This document shows, piece after piece, positions 42,894-51,865 of a stretch of 52,989 nt of DNA. The notes under the pieces were generated by a model. It was not told where the DNA came from and searched no databases. It saw only the letters and a list, made by a program, of their open reading frames with translations. Every line of letters begins with the position of its first letter. Position 1 is the first letter of the stretch. The translations under genes were made by a program, and so were the position numbers. The DNA comes from Caldifarciminota bacterium (GTDB lineage Bacteria; Hydrothermota; Hydrothermia; WGAB01), in assembly GCA_015490555.1 (NCBI GenBank), contig WFXO01000044.1:1-52989 (forward strand), read 5' to 3'.

Positions 42894-45800
42894 TTGAAAA
42901 GACACATCTGGCCTGCGAAAATCGGCATCCCCGTTCTCCTCTTAGGGTGGTGGACCGGTATTTGGGCCCAGGAAGGAGTCTTCCGGGAAGCAACCCTGGA
43001 GGAGGTCGGGATTCATGATTCTTTGTACTATAATCCCGAGGCGGGGGTGGTACTCCGGCTCTCCGTCTTTCGGGGCGTCGTCCTGGATACCCTGGAAATC
43101 ATCCCGGAGGATCAATTTGAAGCAGATCGCATCCAGGAATCCATTCGTGATCTCATTCGAGAAGTCTTTTCAGAGAGTCTCCGCATTGCCTCCGAAAGGA
43201 CCGGGCAAGGGCTGATCCCCGATATTGAGATCCCGGTAAAGATCCCCGGAGGCATGGGATTTATTGGGCAAGGCGGGAAACTCAAAATCGAAGGGAAGCA
43301 AGACCTCTCCTTGGGGCTCCAGGATACCCGAATTCTCGGCCTCCCGCAATATGAAGGACCGTCCAGAAGCGGGATCCCGGAACTTAAAATGGACCAGCAC
43401 CTGGTGGTCCGCTTGACAGGAACTGTTGGACAACGGATCAAGGTCCTGGTGGACCACGACTCGAAACGCGAAAATAAACTGAAGAACAAAATCAAACTGA
43501 CCTACGAGGGAGACGAGGACGATATCCTGAAACTGATTGAGACGGGGGATACCGACTACAGTGTCCGGGGGGCCCAAAACCTCGGGTTCTCACAGCGCGG
43601 GAAAAAGGGTCTTTTTGGTGTGAAACTGGAAGGCCAACTGGGACCTGTCAACTTTACAGCAGTCGCGACACGAGAACAGGCCCAAGGTGAAAAACGAACC
43701 ATTCGCCCGAATGCAGAGACCCGGGTCGACACCATTTATGCTCGTGACTACCAAGCATTCCAATTCGTTTGGCTGGGAGATACCGCTCGCATCGTCGCCC
43801 TGGAAGTCTTTGTAGATGACAACAACAACTACAACAACCAAAACGCGATCTACGGGTACGCTCAATTCTACGATCTGAACGCCCATGAACCCAACCCGGT
43901 CTATCAGGAAGAAGGATACTTTCAGTACCTTCTGCCGGATCAGGATTACATCTTCTACCAGATCGTGGGGAGTAATGTCCTGCAGTTGAAGCGCCCCTTG
44001 CGTGACCAGCAGGAGATCTTGTGTGTCCGATACATCACCGCATCCGGAGACACCGTCGGAAACTTCGGGGACACCACCATTGTTTACGGGAAGATTTTGA
44101 AGCCGAGAAGTTTTGACGATTCTCTCTACGTTTTCAACCCGGTCCGTCCCCTGCCCAGTGACTCCGTGGCGTATCGGTATTATGCCCGGAACATCCTCTG
44201 GAACTTGTGGTTTAAGAACATTTACTCCTTACGAACCCAGGAGATCCCCTCGACCGGTCTGCGTTTGGTCATTCGCAAGCAGGGCCCGGGGATCGACCGG
44301 GATGGGGAAAACGGCCATACGTATTTGAATATCCTCGGGATTGACAGCAACAACGACGGTTACGTAGACTTCCAACAATATGGGACAGGGGCCACGATTT
44401 TGGATCGAGAAAACGGCCTCTTGATCTTCCCCTCCCTCTATCCCTTCGCTTCTGCGGACCTTTCTGACCCGGATTCTATCATCTACATGAAGCCGAGAAG
44501 ATTGATGGATCCGAACGAGGGGACCAAGTACTACATGGAGATCCAGTCTTCCTCCCGCTTAGATGTCATCGTTTTGGGGGCCATGAATATCGTCGAGGGC
44601 TCGGAGGTTGTGACCTACAACGGTCGGCAATTAGAGAGGGGGCGGGATTATACCATCGATTACCAGACCGGGATCATCAACATCATCAACCCCGAAATCA
44701 AAAACGATCCTAACGCCTCGATCGAGGTAACCTTTGACTACTCTCCTTTCTTCAGTTTAAAACAGCGTTCTCTTTTTGCGGCTCGCTTAGAATCGAACTG
44801 GTCGGACAACGTGAACATCGGGATGGGGTGGCTCCTCCGGACGGAAAGCACCTTGGACCGGCGACCCCAGTTGGGGAGTGAACCCTCTCGTCTTCTTTTT
44901 GGAGAACTCGACTGGTCGATCCAGCAGGAAGTCCCCTGGATCACCCGGTTTCTGGACTGGCTCCCGTTGATCTCCGCCGACCAGAACTCGTCGATCCAAT
45001 TCCGTGGGGCCATCAAGCGGAACTTCCCGACGATCAACACCATTGGGGCCGCCTACCTGGACGACATGGAAAGCAACGACAAAACCATTGATGTTTCCAT
45101 CGCTCGAGAAAAATGGATCTACGGCAGTATTCCCAGTAGTCAAGGAGCAGAGGTTTATGACACCACCAACTACGCCAAACGGGTCATCTGGGCTTCGCCT
45201 CGAGACCTGGTGAAATACGTTGACGTGTATCCCAACGCTCCGGAAGAACGCCGAGACGATTTCGTCGAAGTGATGATGTGGATTGTGGAACCGCTGGACC
45301 CTGCGCCGCCGAACTCGTGGGCCAGTTTGAACCAACTCTTAGACTTTTCTGGCATGGATATCTCAAAATACGACTTCCTGGAAGTGTATGTCAAAGGGGA
45401 CGGCATGAAACTCCACATTGACATCGGTAAAAAGATCCCTGAACGCTCGGTCTGGCGAGATAAACAATTCCGAATCCGCGGGATCACGGACTATACCCTC
45501 CAGATTACCCCTACCGGTGACACGATCCAGATTCCGGTGATCCACAACGAAGATCGAAACGGGGATGGAACTTTGGATGTTGGCGAAGACACGGGCCTGG
45601 ATTTGGTGGCCGGTGATGACGATCAATGGTCCCCCTCCTCCGGGGACGATGGGAACGACGACTACCGCTATAATCCCCAGCATCCTCGAGACTATAGTCA
45701 TATCAACGGCACAGAGGGAAATGGGAAACTGGATTCTGAAGACCTGGACGCCAACGGCGTATTAGAAACCGAAAACCTCTATTTTGAGTATACCATTGAT

Positions 45801-48560
45801 CTGGACGATCCCACCTACACTGCTTTGGTCTACGAAAACCCCCAATCCGGCTGGAAGTATTACCGCATCCCCCTCAAAAACCCCGATTTCTATACCCTCT
45901 TCGGAGACCAGGCGGTGTGGGAGAACGTGAAGTTTGTGCGGATTTGGGTCTCGGGCTTCACCCGAACAGATACGCTCATGATCGCCCAGATCAAGATCAC
46001 AGGGAACCAATGGCTCTCCAAAGGGGTTCACAGTGCAGACTCCCTATCTCCCGTCACACCGGAAGAGAAATTCGGTATTGCCTCCGTGAACAACGAGGAA
46101 ACCCCGGATTACACTCCCCCACCGGGCGTTCGCCTGTACCGAGATCCGGCCACCCAACGGCTGGAGCGAGAACGTTCTTTAGCCTTGGTGGCCACCAACA
46201 TCAAACCCGGACACTACGGCCTTGCCCAGAAAGACCTGGCTCAAAAACTCGACTTCTTGGATTATCGGGTCTTGAAACTTTGGGTCCGTCCAAAGCCAGG
46301 ACAATCTCCACCCTATCCGACCCTTCTCATCCGCTTTGGCTCGGATACCTTCCACTTCTATGAATATCGGTACAAGATCCGCAGTCCGGATTGGCAAGAA
46401 GTGACCATCCCCTTGGACTCTTTGACCCAATTCAAATTCTCGGTGTTAGAGACTTTACAAACACCCCCTCAACGGGTGATCTCCCGTGGTCCTTTTGCGT
46501 TCAAAGGCCAACCCTCCCTTGCCTCGATTCGGATGTACCAACTGGGGATTCGGAATGATCTGGGAGTCCCTCTCAACTTTGAGGTGTGGGTGGACGAGAT
46601 GCGCCTGGTGGATCCGAGATCCGAAGGGGGGATGGCCTTTGAAACGGACCTCAATGCGAACCTCTCCGATGTTTCGAACTTGAACCTACACATAGAGCGT
46701 CGGTCTTCGAACTTCCAGAACTCCAATGAGACCACCCGCAGCCGGGAACAGCGCACCGTGTTCAATTTCAATACCCAAACAAACCTGCACCGACTTTTCC
46801 CCAAATCATGGGGCATTACGCTCCCGGTCACGTACCAACGCCAATTTCAACAGCAACTTCCGGTCTTCGGCACCGGGAGCGATGTGGTCCTGACCCCCGA
46901 ACAGCGTCTCCGGGAAAGTTCCACCATGTGGAGTGAGCAATTCAGTGTGTCGTTCCGAAAGACGGGCAGTCGCAACCCCATTTTGAAGGCCTTGGTAGAC
47001 CCCATCGACACCCGGTTTGACCGGCGTCTCACCTACACCTCCAACCCATTGAGGAAAGTGCGCACGAAGAACACTCAATTCCGTTTCAGTTACAGTTACC
47101 GTCCAAATCTCCCCCCTCTTCGGCTTCTCGGCCAGGAGTTCCGCTATTTCTTGTCGTCGATCTCCCTATCCGCCAACTACAACGACCAATATACCTTCGA
47201 CAGTTCTCGGGTTGCCTCGTCCTTCAGTCTGGATCATCGAAAGTATTACACATTCCGCGGGGACTTTGGCATGGAGCCCATCCGGAACCTCTCTCTCCAC
47301 TACTCCCAGAATGTCACCAATGACAAACTCTATCGCCCTGACCTTCGTTTCGGCAAAGAGATCGGCCGATCGGAAAACCTCTCTGTAAACTACAGTTTCT
47401 CCTTCTTCGGACTGGTCAATCCGAGCCTCACGTATACCGCCCAGTATTCCGAAGAGCGTCCACGTGAGATCCAATTTTTGGAGGATCTGGAGGTCCGGAA
47501 CATTGAAGGGAGCAAAACTGCGAGTGTCAACCTGAACATTGACCCGCTACGCTTTTTGAGCCGGTTTTTCCCACCTTCTCGAATTCCAACGGCAAGGGTT
47601 CCTCAGCGATCTCCATCGGACACGACGAAACCCTCCGGGCCCTCCTTTCGACAACGAATTGGGTCTGTAATTCAGGCCCTTCAACGGATTTTTGGGGCAC
47701 ACAGCATCACACTCTCTTACAATCAGAATGCCCGGATTTTCAACGCCCTGGCCCGGCCGGAGTTGCCGTATCGTTTGGGCTTCCAATTCGAGCCGTTGGT
47801 CCCTTATCTCGATACGACACGGACCGTTCGTACCGAAACCTATTCCCTCAGCCATCAAACGAATTTCAATCTCTGGATCTTTGGCCTCTCCTCTTCGGCC
47901 GAATATTCCCGGACCTTGAATTACACCCAACAACGAGACTATTACACGGAAAACATCACCTTCCCGAACTTGAATCTTTCTCTTTCGGGTCTCCAGCAGA
48001 GGTTGAAGTTCCTCCAGAAGTTTGTGAATTCGGCCTCGGCCTCTGTGAACTACTCGGTCACCCAGACCCAGGAGGCGGATCTCGGCGGGAGTCCTCTCAG
48101 CAAGGGCGAAAACTTTTCGCTCCGCCCCAATATGAACCTTCAGTGGAAAAACGGGATGACCATGACCATTTCCGGGAATCTCACCCGAAACTTCTCCCAA
48201 AGCCTCCAGTACAACACGGGTCGGACCGAAACCAACACCAAGTCTTTCGACGTTTCTCTCACCCACTCCCTCCGGAACCCGAAGGGGTTCACCCTTCCCT
48301 TCCTCCGGAGGGTCCTGTTCAAGTTCAAAAGCCAACTCAACAACCGACTGACTTTCAGGATTGAAGATTCCCGCTCGGTCAACTTAGGTGTGGTCCAGAC
48401 CGATCAATTCAAGGTGGTCTTGGACTTGAACTCCTCATATGAGTTTACCAAGAGCGTGACCGGAGGGTTGACGTTCCATTTTGCCAACATCCGGGATCGT
48501 AAAACCGGACGAACCACAAGAGAATGGAGCCTCAACGCCAACGCATCTTTTCAGTTCTAA
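42894..48560 (+). CDS. sprA: SprA-type giant outer-membrane protein
   Basis: About 1,888 residues. The TTG at 42894 gives a signal peptide (KRHIWPAKIGIPVLLLGWWTGIWA, cut before Gln-Glu). Diagnostic SprA stretches follow: GKLKIEGKQDLSLG, VRLTGTVGQRIKVLVDHDSK, FSQRGKKGLFGVKLEGQLGP and YLDDMESNDKTIDVS. An acidic Asp/Gly/Asn-rich part near 890-960 (DRNGDGTLDVGEDTGLDL) suggests calcium binding. The C-terminal half is beta-barrel-like and ends in WSLNANASFQF with a terminal aromatic residue. SprA/Sov is the translocon of the type IX secretion system in Bacteroidota and occurs in other FCB phyla. The TTG at 42876 is an alternative start. It overlaps the comEA-like gene by 37 bases. Confidence 0.92.
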   Translation: MKRHIWPAKIGIPVLLLGWWTGIWAQEGVFREATLEEVGIHDSLYYNPEAGVVLRLSVFRGVVLDTLEIIPEDQFEADRIQESIRDLIREVFSESLRIASERTGQGLIPDIEIPVKIPGGMGFIGQGGKLKIEGKQDLSLGLQDTRILGLPQYEGPSRSGIPELKMDQHLVVRLTGTVGQRIKVLVDHDSKRENKLKNKIKLTYEGDEDDILKLIETGDTDYSVRGAQNLGFSQRGKKGLFGVKLEGQLGPVNFTAVATREQAQGEKRTIRPNAETRVDTIYARDYQAFQFVWLGDTARIVALEVFVDDNNNYNNQNAIYGYAQFYDLNAHEPNPVYQEEGYFQYLLPDQDYIFYQIVGSNVLQLKRPLRDQQEILCVRYITASGDTVGNFGDTTIVYGKILKPRSFDDSLYVFNPVRPLPSDSVAYRYYARNILWNLWFKNIYSLRTQEIPSTGLRLVIRKQGPGIDRDGENGHTYLNILGIDSNNDGYVDFQQYGTGATILDRENGLLIFPSLYPFASADLSDPDSIIYMKPRRLMDPNEGTKYYMEIQSSSRLDVIVLGAMNIVEGSEVVTYNGRQLERGRDYTIDYQTGIINIINPEIKNDPNASIEVTFDYSPFFSLKQRSLFAARLESNWSDNVNIGMGWLLRTESTLDRRPQLGSEPSRLLFGELDWSIQQEVPWITRFLDWLPLISADQNSSIQFRGAIKRNFPTINTIGAAYLDDMESNDKTIDVSIAREKWIYGSIPSSQGAEVYDTTNYAKRVIWASPRDLVKYVDVYPNAPEERRDDFVEVMMWIVEPLDPAPPNSWASLNQLLDFSGMDISKYDFLEVYVKGDGMKLHIDIGKKIPERSVWRDKQFRIRGITDYTLQITPTGDTIQIPVIHNEDRNGDGTLDVGEDTGLDLVAGDDDQWSPSSGDDGNDDYRYNPQHPRDYSHINGTEGNGKLDSEDLDANGVLETENLYFEYTIDLDDPTYTALVYENPQSGWKYYRIPLKNPDFYTLFGDQAVWENVKFVRIWVSGFTRTDTLMIAQIKITGNQWLSKGVHSADSLSPVTPEEKFGIASVNNEETPDYTPPPGVRLYRDPATQRLERERSLALVATNIKPGHYGLAQKDLAQKLDFLDYRVLKLWVRPKPGQSPPYPTLLIRFGSDTFHFYEYRYKIRSPDWQEVTIPLDSLTQFKFSVLETLQTPPQRVISRGPFAFKGQPSLASIRMYQLGIRNDLGVPLNFEVWVDEMRLVDPRSEGGMAFETDLNANLSDVSNLNLHIERRSSNFQNSNETTRSREQRTVFNFNTQTNLHRLFPKSWGITLPVTYQRQFQQQLPVFGTGSDVVLTPEQRLRESSTMWSEQFSVSFRKTGSRNPILKALVDPIDTRFDRRLTYTSNPLRKVRTKNTQFRFSYSYRPNLPPLRLLGQEFRYFLSSISLSANYNDQYTFDSSRVASSFSLDHRKYYTFRGDFGMEPIRNLSLHYSQNVTNDKLYRPDLRFGKEIGRSENLSVNYSFSFFGLVNPSLTYTAQYSEERPREIQFLEDLEVRNIEGSKTASVNLNIDPLRFLSRFFPPSRIPTARVPQRSPSDTTKPSGPSFRQRIGSVIQALQRIFGAHSITLSYNQNARIFNALARPELPYRLGFQFEPLVPYLDTTRTVRTETYSLSHQTNFNLWIFGLSSSAEYSRTLNYTQQRDYYTENITFPNLNLSLSGLQQRLKFLQKFVNSASASVNYSVTQTQEADLGGSPLSKGENFSLRPNMNLQWKNGMTMTISGNLTRNFSQSLQYNTGRTETNTKSFDVSLTHSLRNPKGFTLPFLRRVLFKFKSQLNNRLTFRIEDSRSVNLGVVQTDQFKVVLDLNSSYEFTKSVTGGLTFHFANIRDRKTGRTTREWSLNANASFQF

Positions 48561-48952
48561 AGCGTTCCCTGACCCTGACCTCTCGGGAACGGAAGGTCCT
48601 GCTGTTTATTCTGGTGTCGTTTTTGGTCGGCGACTTCATCTTGGTTGTTCGGAAATGGACCCGTCCCCCGCTCCCCCAGCCTGAGCAAATCGTGTCCCAG
48701 CAGACCCTCCTCCCTTCCCCGGAAGCCCTGCGAATTGACATCAACCAGGCGGGTTTGGAGGACTGGATCCGGCTCCCTGGGATCGGCCCCAAAAAGGCCC
48801 AAGCGATCCTGGCAAAACGCCAGGAACTCGGCAAATTTCGTCGGATCGAAGACCTGTTACAGGTCAAGGGCATTGGCTCGAAGTTGCTCGAACGGCTTCG
48901 GCCCTACCTTAAAATTGATACCTTTGAACAAACCGGAGGAGAGGTGCCATGA
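48524..48952 (+). CDS. ComEA-like helix-hairpin-helix protein
   Basis: This 142-residue protein has one N-terminal membrane helix (ERKVLLFILVSFLVGDFIL), a Pro/Gln spacer and two helix-hairpin-helix units (INQAGLEDWIRLPGIGPKKA and IEDLLQVKGIGSKLLERL). ComEA binds incoming DNA in the periplasm during natural transformation; the same layout also occurs in DNA-binding proteins of unknown role. The ATG lies within the 3' end of sprA (37-base overlap) with a weak AGAG site, so it is probably translated by coupling. It overlaps nagB as ATGA. Confidence 0.9.
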   Translation: MEPQRQRIFSVLKRSLTLTSRERKVLLFILVSFLVGDFILVVRKWTRPPLPQPEQIVSQQTLLPSPEALRIDINQAGLEDWIRLPGIGPKKAQAILAKRQELGKFRRIEDLLQVKGIGSKLLERLRPYLKIDTFEQTGGEVP

Positions 48953-49710
48953 GAGTCATCATCGTCAAGGACTACGACCGGATGTCTAAACTGGCCGCCA
49001 AGTTCATCGCTGATGAACTTCGGCGGAAGCCTGCCCTCGTTCTCGGGCTTGCCACCGGCTCCACCCCCATCGGCATGTATCAAGAACTCATCCGGATGCA
49101 TAAAGAAGAGGGGCTCGACTTTTCGAAGGTCATCACCTTCAACCTGGACGAGTACATTGGCTTACCGAAAGACCATCCGGAGAGTTACCACTCCTTCATG
49201 TGGAAACACTTCTTCCAGCATGTGAACATTCCGGAATCCCAGATCCACATCCCCGACGGGACCCTGCCCATGGAGGACATCCCGGCTTACTGCGAATGGT
49301 ACGAAAAGCGCATCAAGGAGGTCGGGGGAATCGACATCCAGGTCCTGGGGATCGGTCGGGATGGCCACATCGGCTTTAACGAGCCCGGCTCCTCCCTGGG
49401 CTCCCGGACCCGGATCAAAACCCTCGCACGTGAAACACGGGAAGACAACGCAAGGTTCTTCGACGGGAACATCGACGCGGTCCCCAAATACGCCATCACC
49501 ATGGGGGTCGGGACCATCATGGAGGCCCGGATGCTCCTGCTGTTGGCCAGTGGGCCGAATAAGGCTGAAGCTGTGAAAAAGACCGTTGAGGGGCCGATCA
49601 CCGCGATGTGCCCTGCCAGCATCATGCAACTCCATCCCAAGGCCGTCGCCATCATTGACCAGGAGGCCGCAAAGTACCTGGAACGAGAATACGAGGTCGA
49701 CATGGGGTAA
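48949..49710 (+). CDS. nagB: Glucosamine-6-phosphate deaminase
   Basis: This 253-residue enzyme converts glucosamine-6-phosphate to fructose-6-phosphate and ammonia. Active-site motifs are GLATGSTPIGMYQELI, FNLDEYIGL with D67, and GIGRDGHIGFNEPGS with D138, H140 and E145, in positions matching Escherichia coli NagB. The ATG overlaps the ComEA-like stop as ATGA. It provides carbon and nitrogen from amino sugars. It lies between a DNA-uptake-like gene and recJ and may be unrelated to both. Confidence 0.95.
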   Translation: MRVIIVKDYDRMSKLAAKFIADELRRKPALVLGLATGSTPIGMYQELIRMHKEEGLDFSKVITFNLDEYIGLPKDHPESYHSFMWKHFFQHVNIPESQIHIPDGTLPMEDIPAYCEWYEKRIKEVGGIDIQVLGIGRDGHIGFNEPGSSLGSRTRIKTLARETREDNARFFDGNIDAVPKYAITMGVGTIMEARMLLLLASGPNKAEAVKKTVEGPITAMCPASIMQLHPKAVAIIDQEAAKYLEREYEVDMG

Positions 49711-49802
49711 CCCCATCGTATCGCTGGGTATTTCGGGATGCCCCGGTCTTAGGCCCGGAGTGGGAACAGTATCCGGAACTCCATCCCTTAATTCGTCGGA
49801 TT

Positions 49803-51413
49803 TTGGCCAGCCGGGGCATCCCGCCCCATCACGCACAAGCCTATCTGAATCCCACCTACACCGCACTGGAAGACCCGTTCCACCTCCCCGGCCTTCGGAC
49901 GGCGGTCCAACGCCTGGCCCGCGCCCTGGAACGCGGGGAAACCATCTTGATCCACGGAGACTATGATGTTGATGGGGTCACTGCCCTGGCCCTCCTTTAT
50001 CGAAACCTGAAAGATCTGGGCGCGGAGAAGGTTCTGCCTTACATCCCTGACCGGTTTGAAGAGGGGTATGGGGTTTCCCTCAAAGGCATCCAGCAGGCCG
50101 TGGAGCAAGGGGCAACCCTGGTAGTCACCGTGGACTGCGGAATGAAAGCCCATGAAGAGATTCGCTACGCCCTCGAGCACGGCCTGGATGTCCTGGTGAC
50201 CGACCACCATGAACCCGGCGATCCCCTGCCTTTCCCTACCATGGTCGTCAACCCGAAACTGGCCGAATCTGGAACTCCGGAACTCTCCGGCGTCGGCGTG
50301 GTTTTCAAGATCCTCCAGGGTCTGTACCGACATCTGGGCCGCAAAGAGACGCCCCTCATGTGGGACCTGGACCTGGTGGCACTCGGAACCATTGCGGACC
50401 TGGTGCCGCTCCAGGGAGAGAACCGGATCCTGGCGGCCCTGGGGCTCCAGGTCCTGGAACGAACCAAGAAATCCGGTCTGAAAGCCCTCAAGAAAGTTGC
50501 AGGACTCCAGCGAGGCCCGCTCCAGGCCTGGCATGTCTCCTTCATCCTGGCACCTCGGTTGAACGCAGCCGGACGCCTCAGCCACGCCCAAAAGGCGTTC
50601 CAGTTACTCATCACACCCGACGGCCAGGAGGCCCTGAAGTTGGCCCAGGAATTGGACCAGGAAAACCGAAGCCGTCAAAAGATCGAAGAAATGACTCTCC
50701 AAGAAGCCCTCGAACAAATTGAAGCGGAGGGATGGCAAGAAGACCCCCTGCTGGTCCTGGCTTCAGAAGGCTGGCACGAGGGCGTGATCGGGATCGTTGC
50801 GTCCCGCATCGTCGAACGCTACTGGCGACCTACTCTGATGATGACGATCCACGGCGATGTGGCAAAGGGATCGGCTCGGAGTATCCCTGGATTTCCCCTC
50901 TATCAAGCACTCTCACAGTTTGAGGATCTGTTTCTGTCCTTCGGCGGCCACGCCATGGCGGCCGGGTTCCGATTGCGTACAGAAAATATCCCAAAACTCC
51001 GCACCGCTCTCCGGGATCTGGCCCAAACCTGGCTGACCGAAGAAGACCTCTCCCCCAAACTCTGGATCGACGTCACCGTGGATCTGCAAGCCCTGTCCAC
51101 TGTGGATATCCAGGAATTTTATAAACTGGGCCCCTTCGGGCCTGAGAACCCCACCCCCACCTTTTTACTCAAGGATGTGGAAATCGTGGGGGAAATCCGG
51201 AAGATTAAAGAAGACCATATCGCCTTCCGGGTCCGCCAGGGCCCCCATCATCTCAAAGTCTTTGCTCCGCGGAAAGGAGAACTTTATGACCTCTTAAAAC
51301 AGGGGGGCATTCCCAAAGCAGACCTTGTCGTGACCCTGGAAGAAGACCCGTTTTCCGTCCATCAAAAAGTCAAACTCAAAGTCCGAGACCTCCGAATCCA
51401 TCCAGCCCCTTAA
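49803..51413 (+). CDS. recJ: Single-stranded-DNA-specific exonuclease RecJ
   Basis: This 536-residue protein has the DHH metal motifs (LIHGDYDVDGVTALALL near residues 49-65, VTVDCGMKAHEE, LVTDHHEPGDPLPFP near 132-146) and the DHHA1 motif FGGHAMAAGFRL. It degrades single-stranded DNA 5' to 3' in recombination and repair. The only canonical start is the TTG at 49803. In-frame upstream codons from about 49707 encode a good RecJ N-terminus (YRWVFRDAP, then PELHPLIRRILASRGIPP) with no ATG, GTG or TTG, so the true start may be a rare codon further upstream. It ends with a TTAA shared with the convergent lipoprotein gene. Confidence 0.9.
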   Translation: MASRGIPPHHAQAYLNPTYTALEDPFHLPGLRTAVQRLARALERGETILIHGDYDVDGVTALALLYRNLKDLGAEKVLPYIPDRFEEGYGVSLKGIQQAVEQGATLVVTVDCGMKAHEEIRYALEHGLDVLVTDHHEPGDPLPFPTMVVNPKLAESGTPELSGVGVVFKILQGLYRHLGRKETPLMWDLDLVALGTIADLVPLQGENRILAALGLQVLERTKKSGLKALKKVAGLQRGPLQAWHVSFILAPRLNAAGRLSHAQKAFQLLITPDGQEALKLAQELDQENRSRQKIEEMTLQEALEQIEAEGWQEDPLLVLASEGWHEGVIGIVASRIVERYWRPTLMMTIHGDVAKGSARSIPGFPLYQALSQFEDLFLSFGGHAMAAGFRLRTENIPKLRTALRDLAQTWLTEEDLSPKLWIDVTVDLQALSTVDIQEFYKLGPFGPENPTPTFLLKDVEIVGEIRKIKEDHIAFRVRQGPHHLKVFAPRKGELYDLLKQGGIPKADLVVTLEEDPFSVHQKVKLKVRDLRIHPAP

Positions 51414-51865
51414 GGCCTTCGATTCACATCTTTCCATTGATGTTGCGGTGGACTCCCGCCGGGACGAGGGGAAGACCGGGAACCCTTCGCGATTCTGGGG
51501 GCCATATAAAGTTCGATATACCGATCTCGTTGAACCACCAAATTCTTCCCTTCGATCGGCTTATAAGCATCATGGTATACAAAAACGGCAAGCCATGCCG
51601 CCGGGATCGAAGGGAACTGGAAGTACCCCTGGGCATCGGTGTACGTGGTCTCCGGTTGCATGGAATCCGGGAAAAGCATCCGGATGGGTACAAGGATAAC
51701 CTCAGCCTCCCAAATCGGCTGATGGCTCACGGAATCCAGGACGACTCCTTCGACCACATACCGGGGCCAGATCGGAGGGGCCACTTCCCAGTGTTGCTTT
51801 TTCAAGCATCCCTCCACGAGGATCAATCCAAACACCATCAGAAGTACACGGTGGCCTCGAACCAT
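51410..51865 (-). CDS. Lipoprotein with carboxypeptidase-regulatory-like domain
   Basis: About 151 residues. A signal peptide of the lipoprotein kind (VLLMVFGLILVEGC; lipobox imperfect because Glu is at -2) is followed by a single beta-sandwich resembling carboxypeptidase regulatory-like domains (VVEGVVLDSVSHQPIWEAEV to TYTDAQGYFQFPSI). The C-terminus is Pro/Ser/Arg-rich and short. The frame is open from 51937; the ATG at 51865 has GGGAGG upstream and is preferred. It overlaps the 3' end of the receptor gene, so the two form one unit and may act together in nutrient uptake. It shares TTAA with the recJ stop. Confidence 0.75.
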   Translation of the reverse strand: MVRGHRVLLMVFGLILVEGCLKKQHWEVAPPIWPRYVVEGVVLDSVSHQPIWEAEVILVPIRMLFPDSMQPETTYTDAQGYFQFPSIPAAWLAVFVYHDAYKPIEGKNLVVQRDRYIELYMAPRIAKGSRSSPRPGGSPPQHQWKDVNRRP

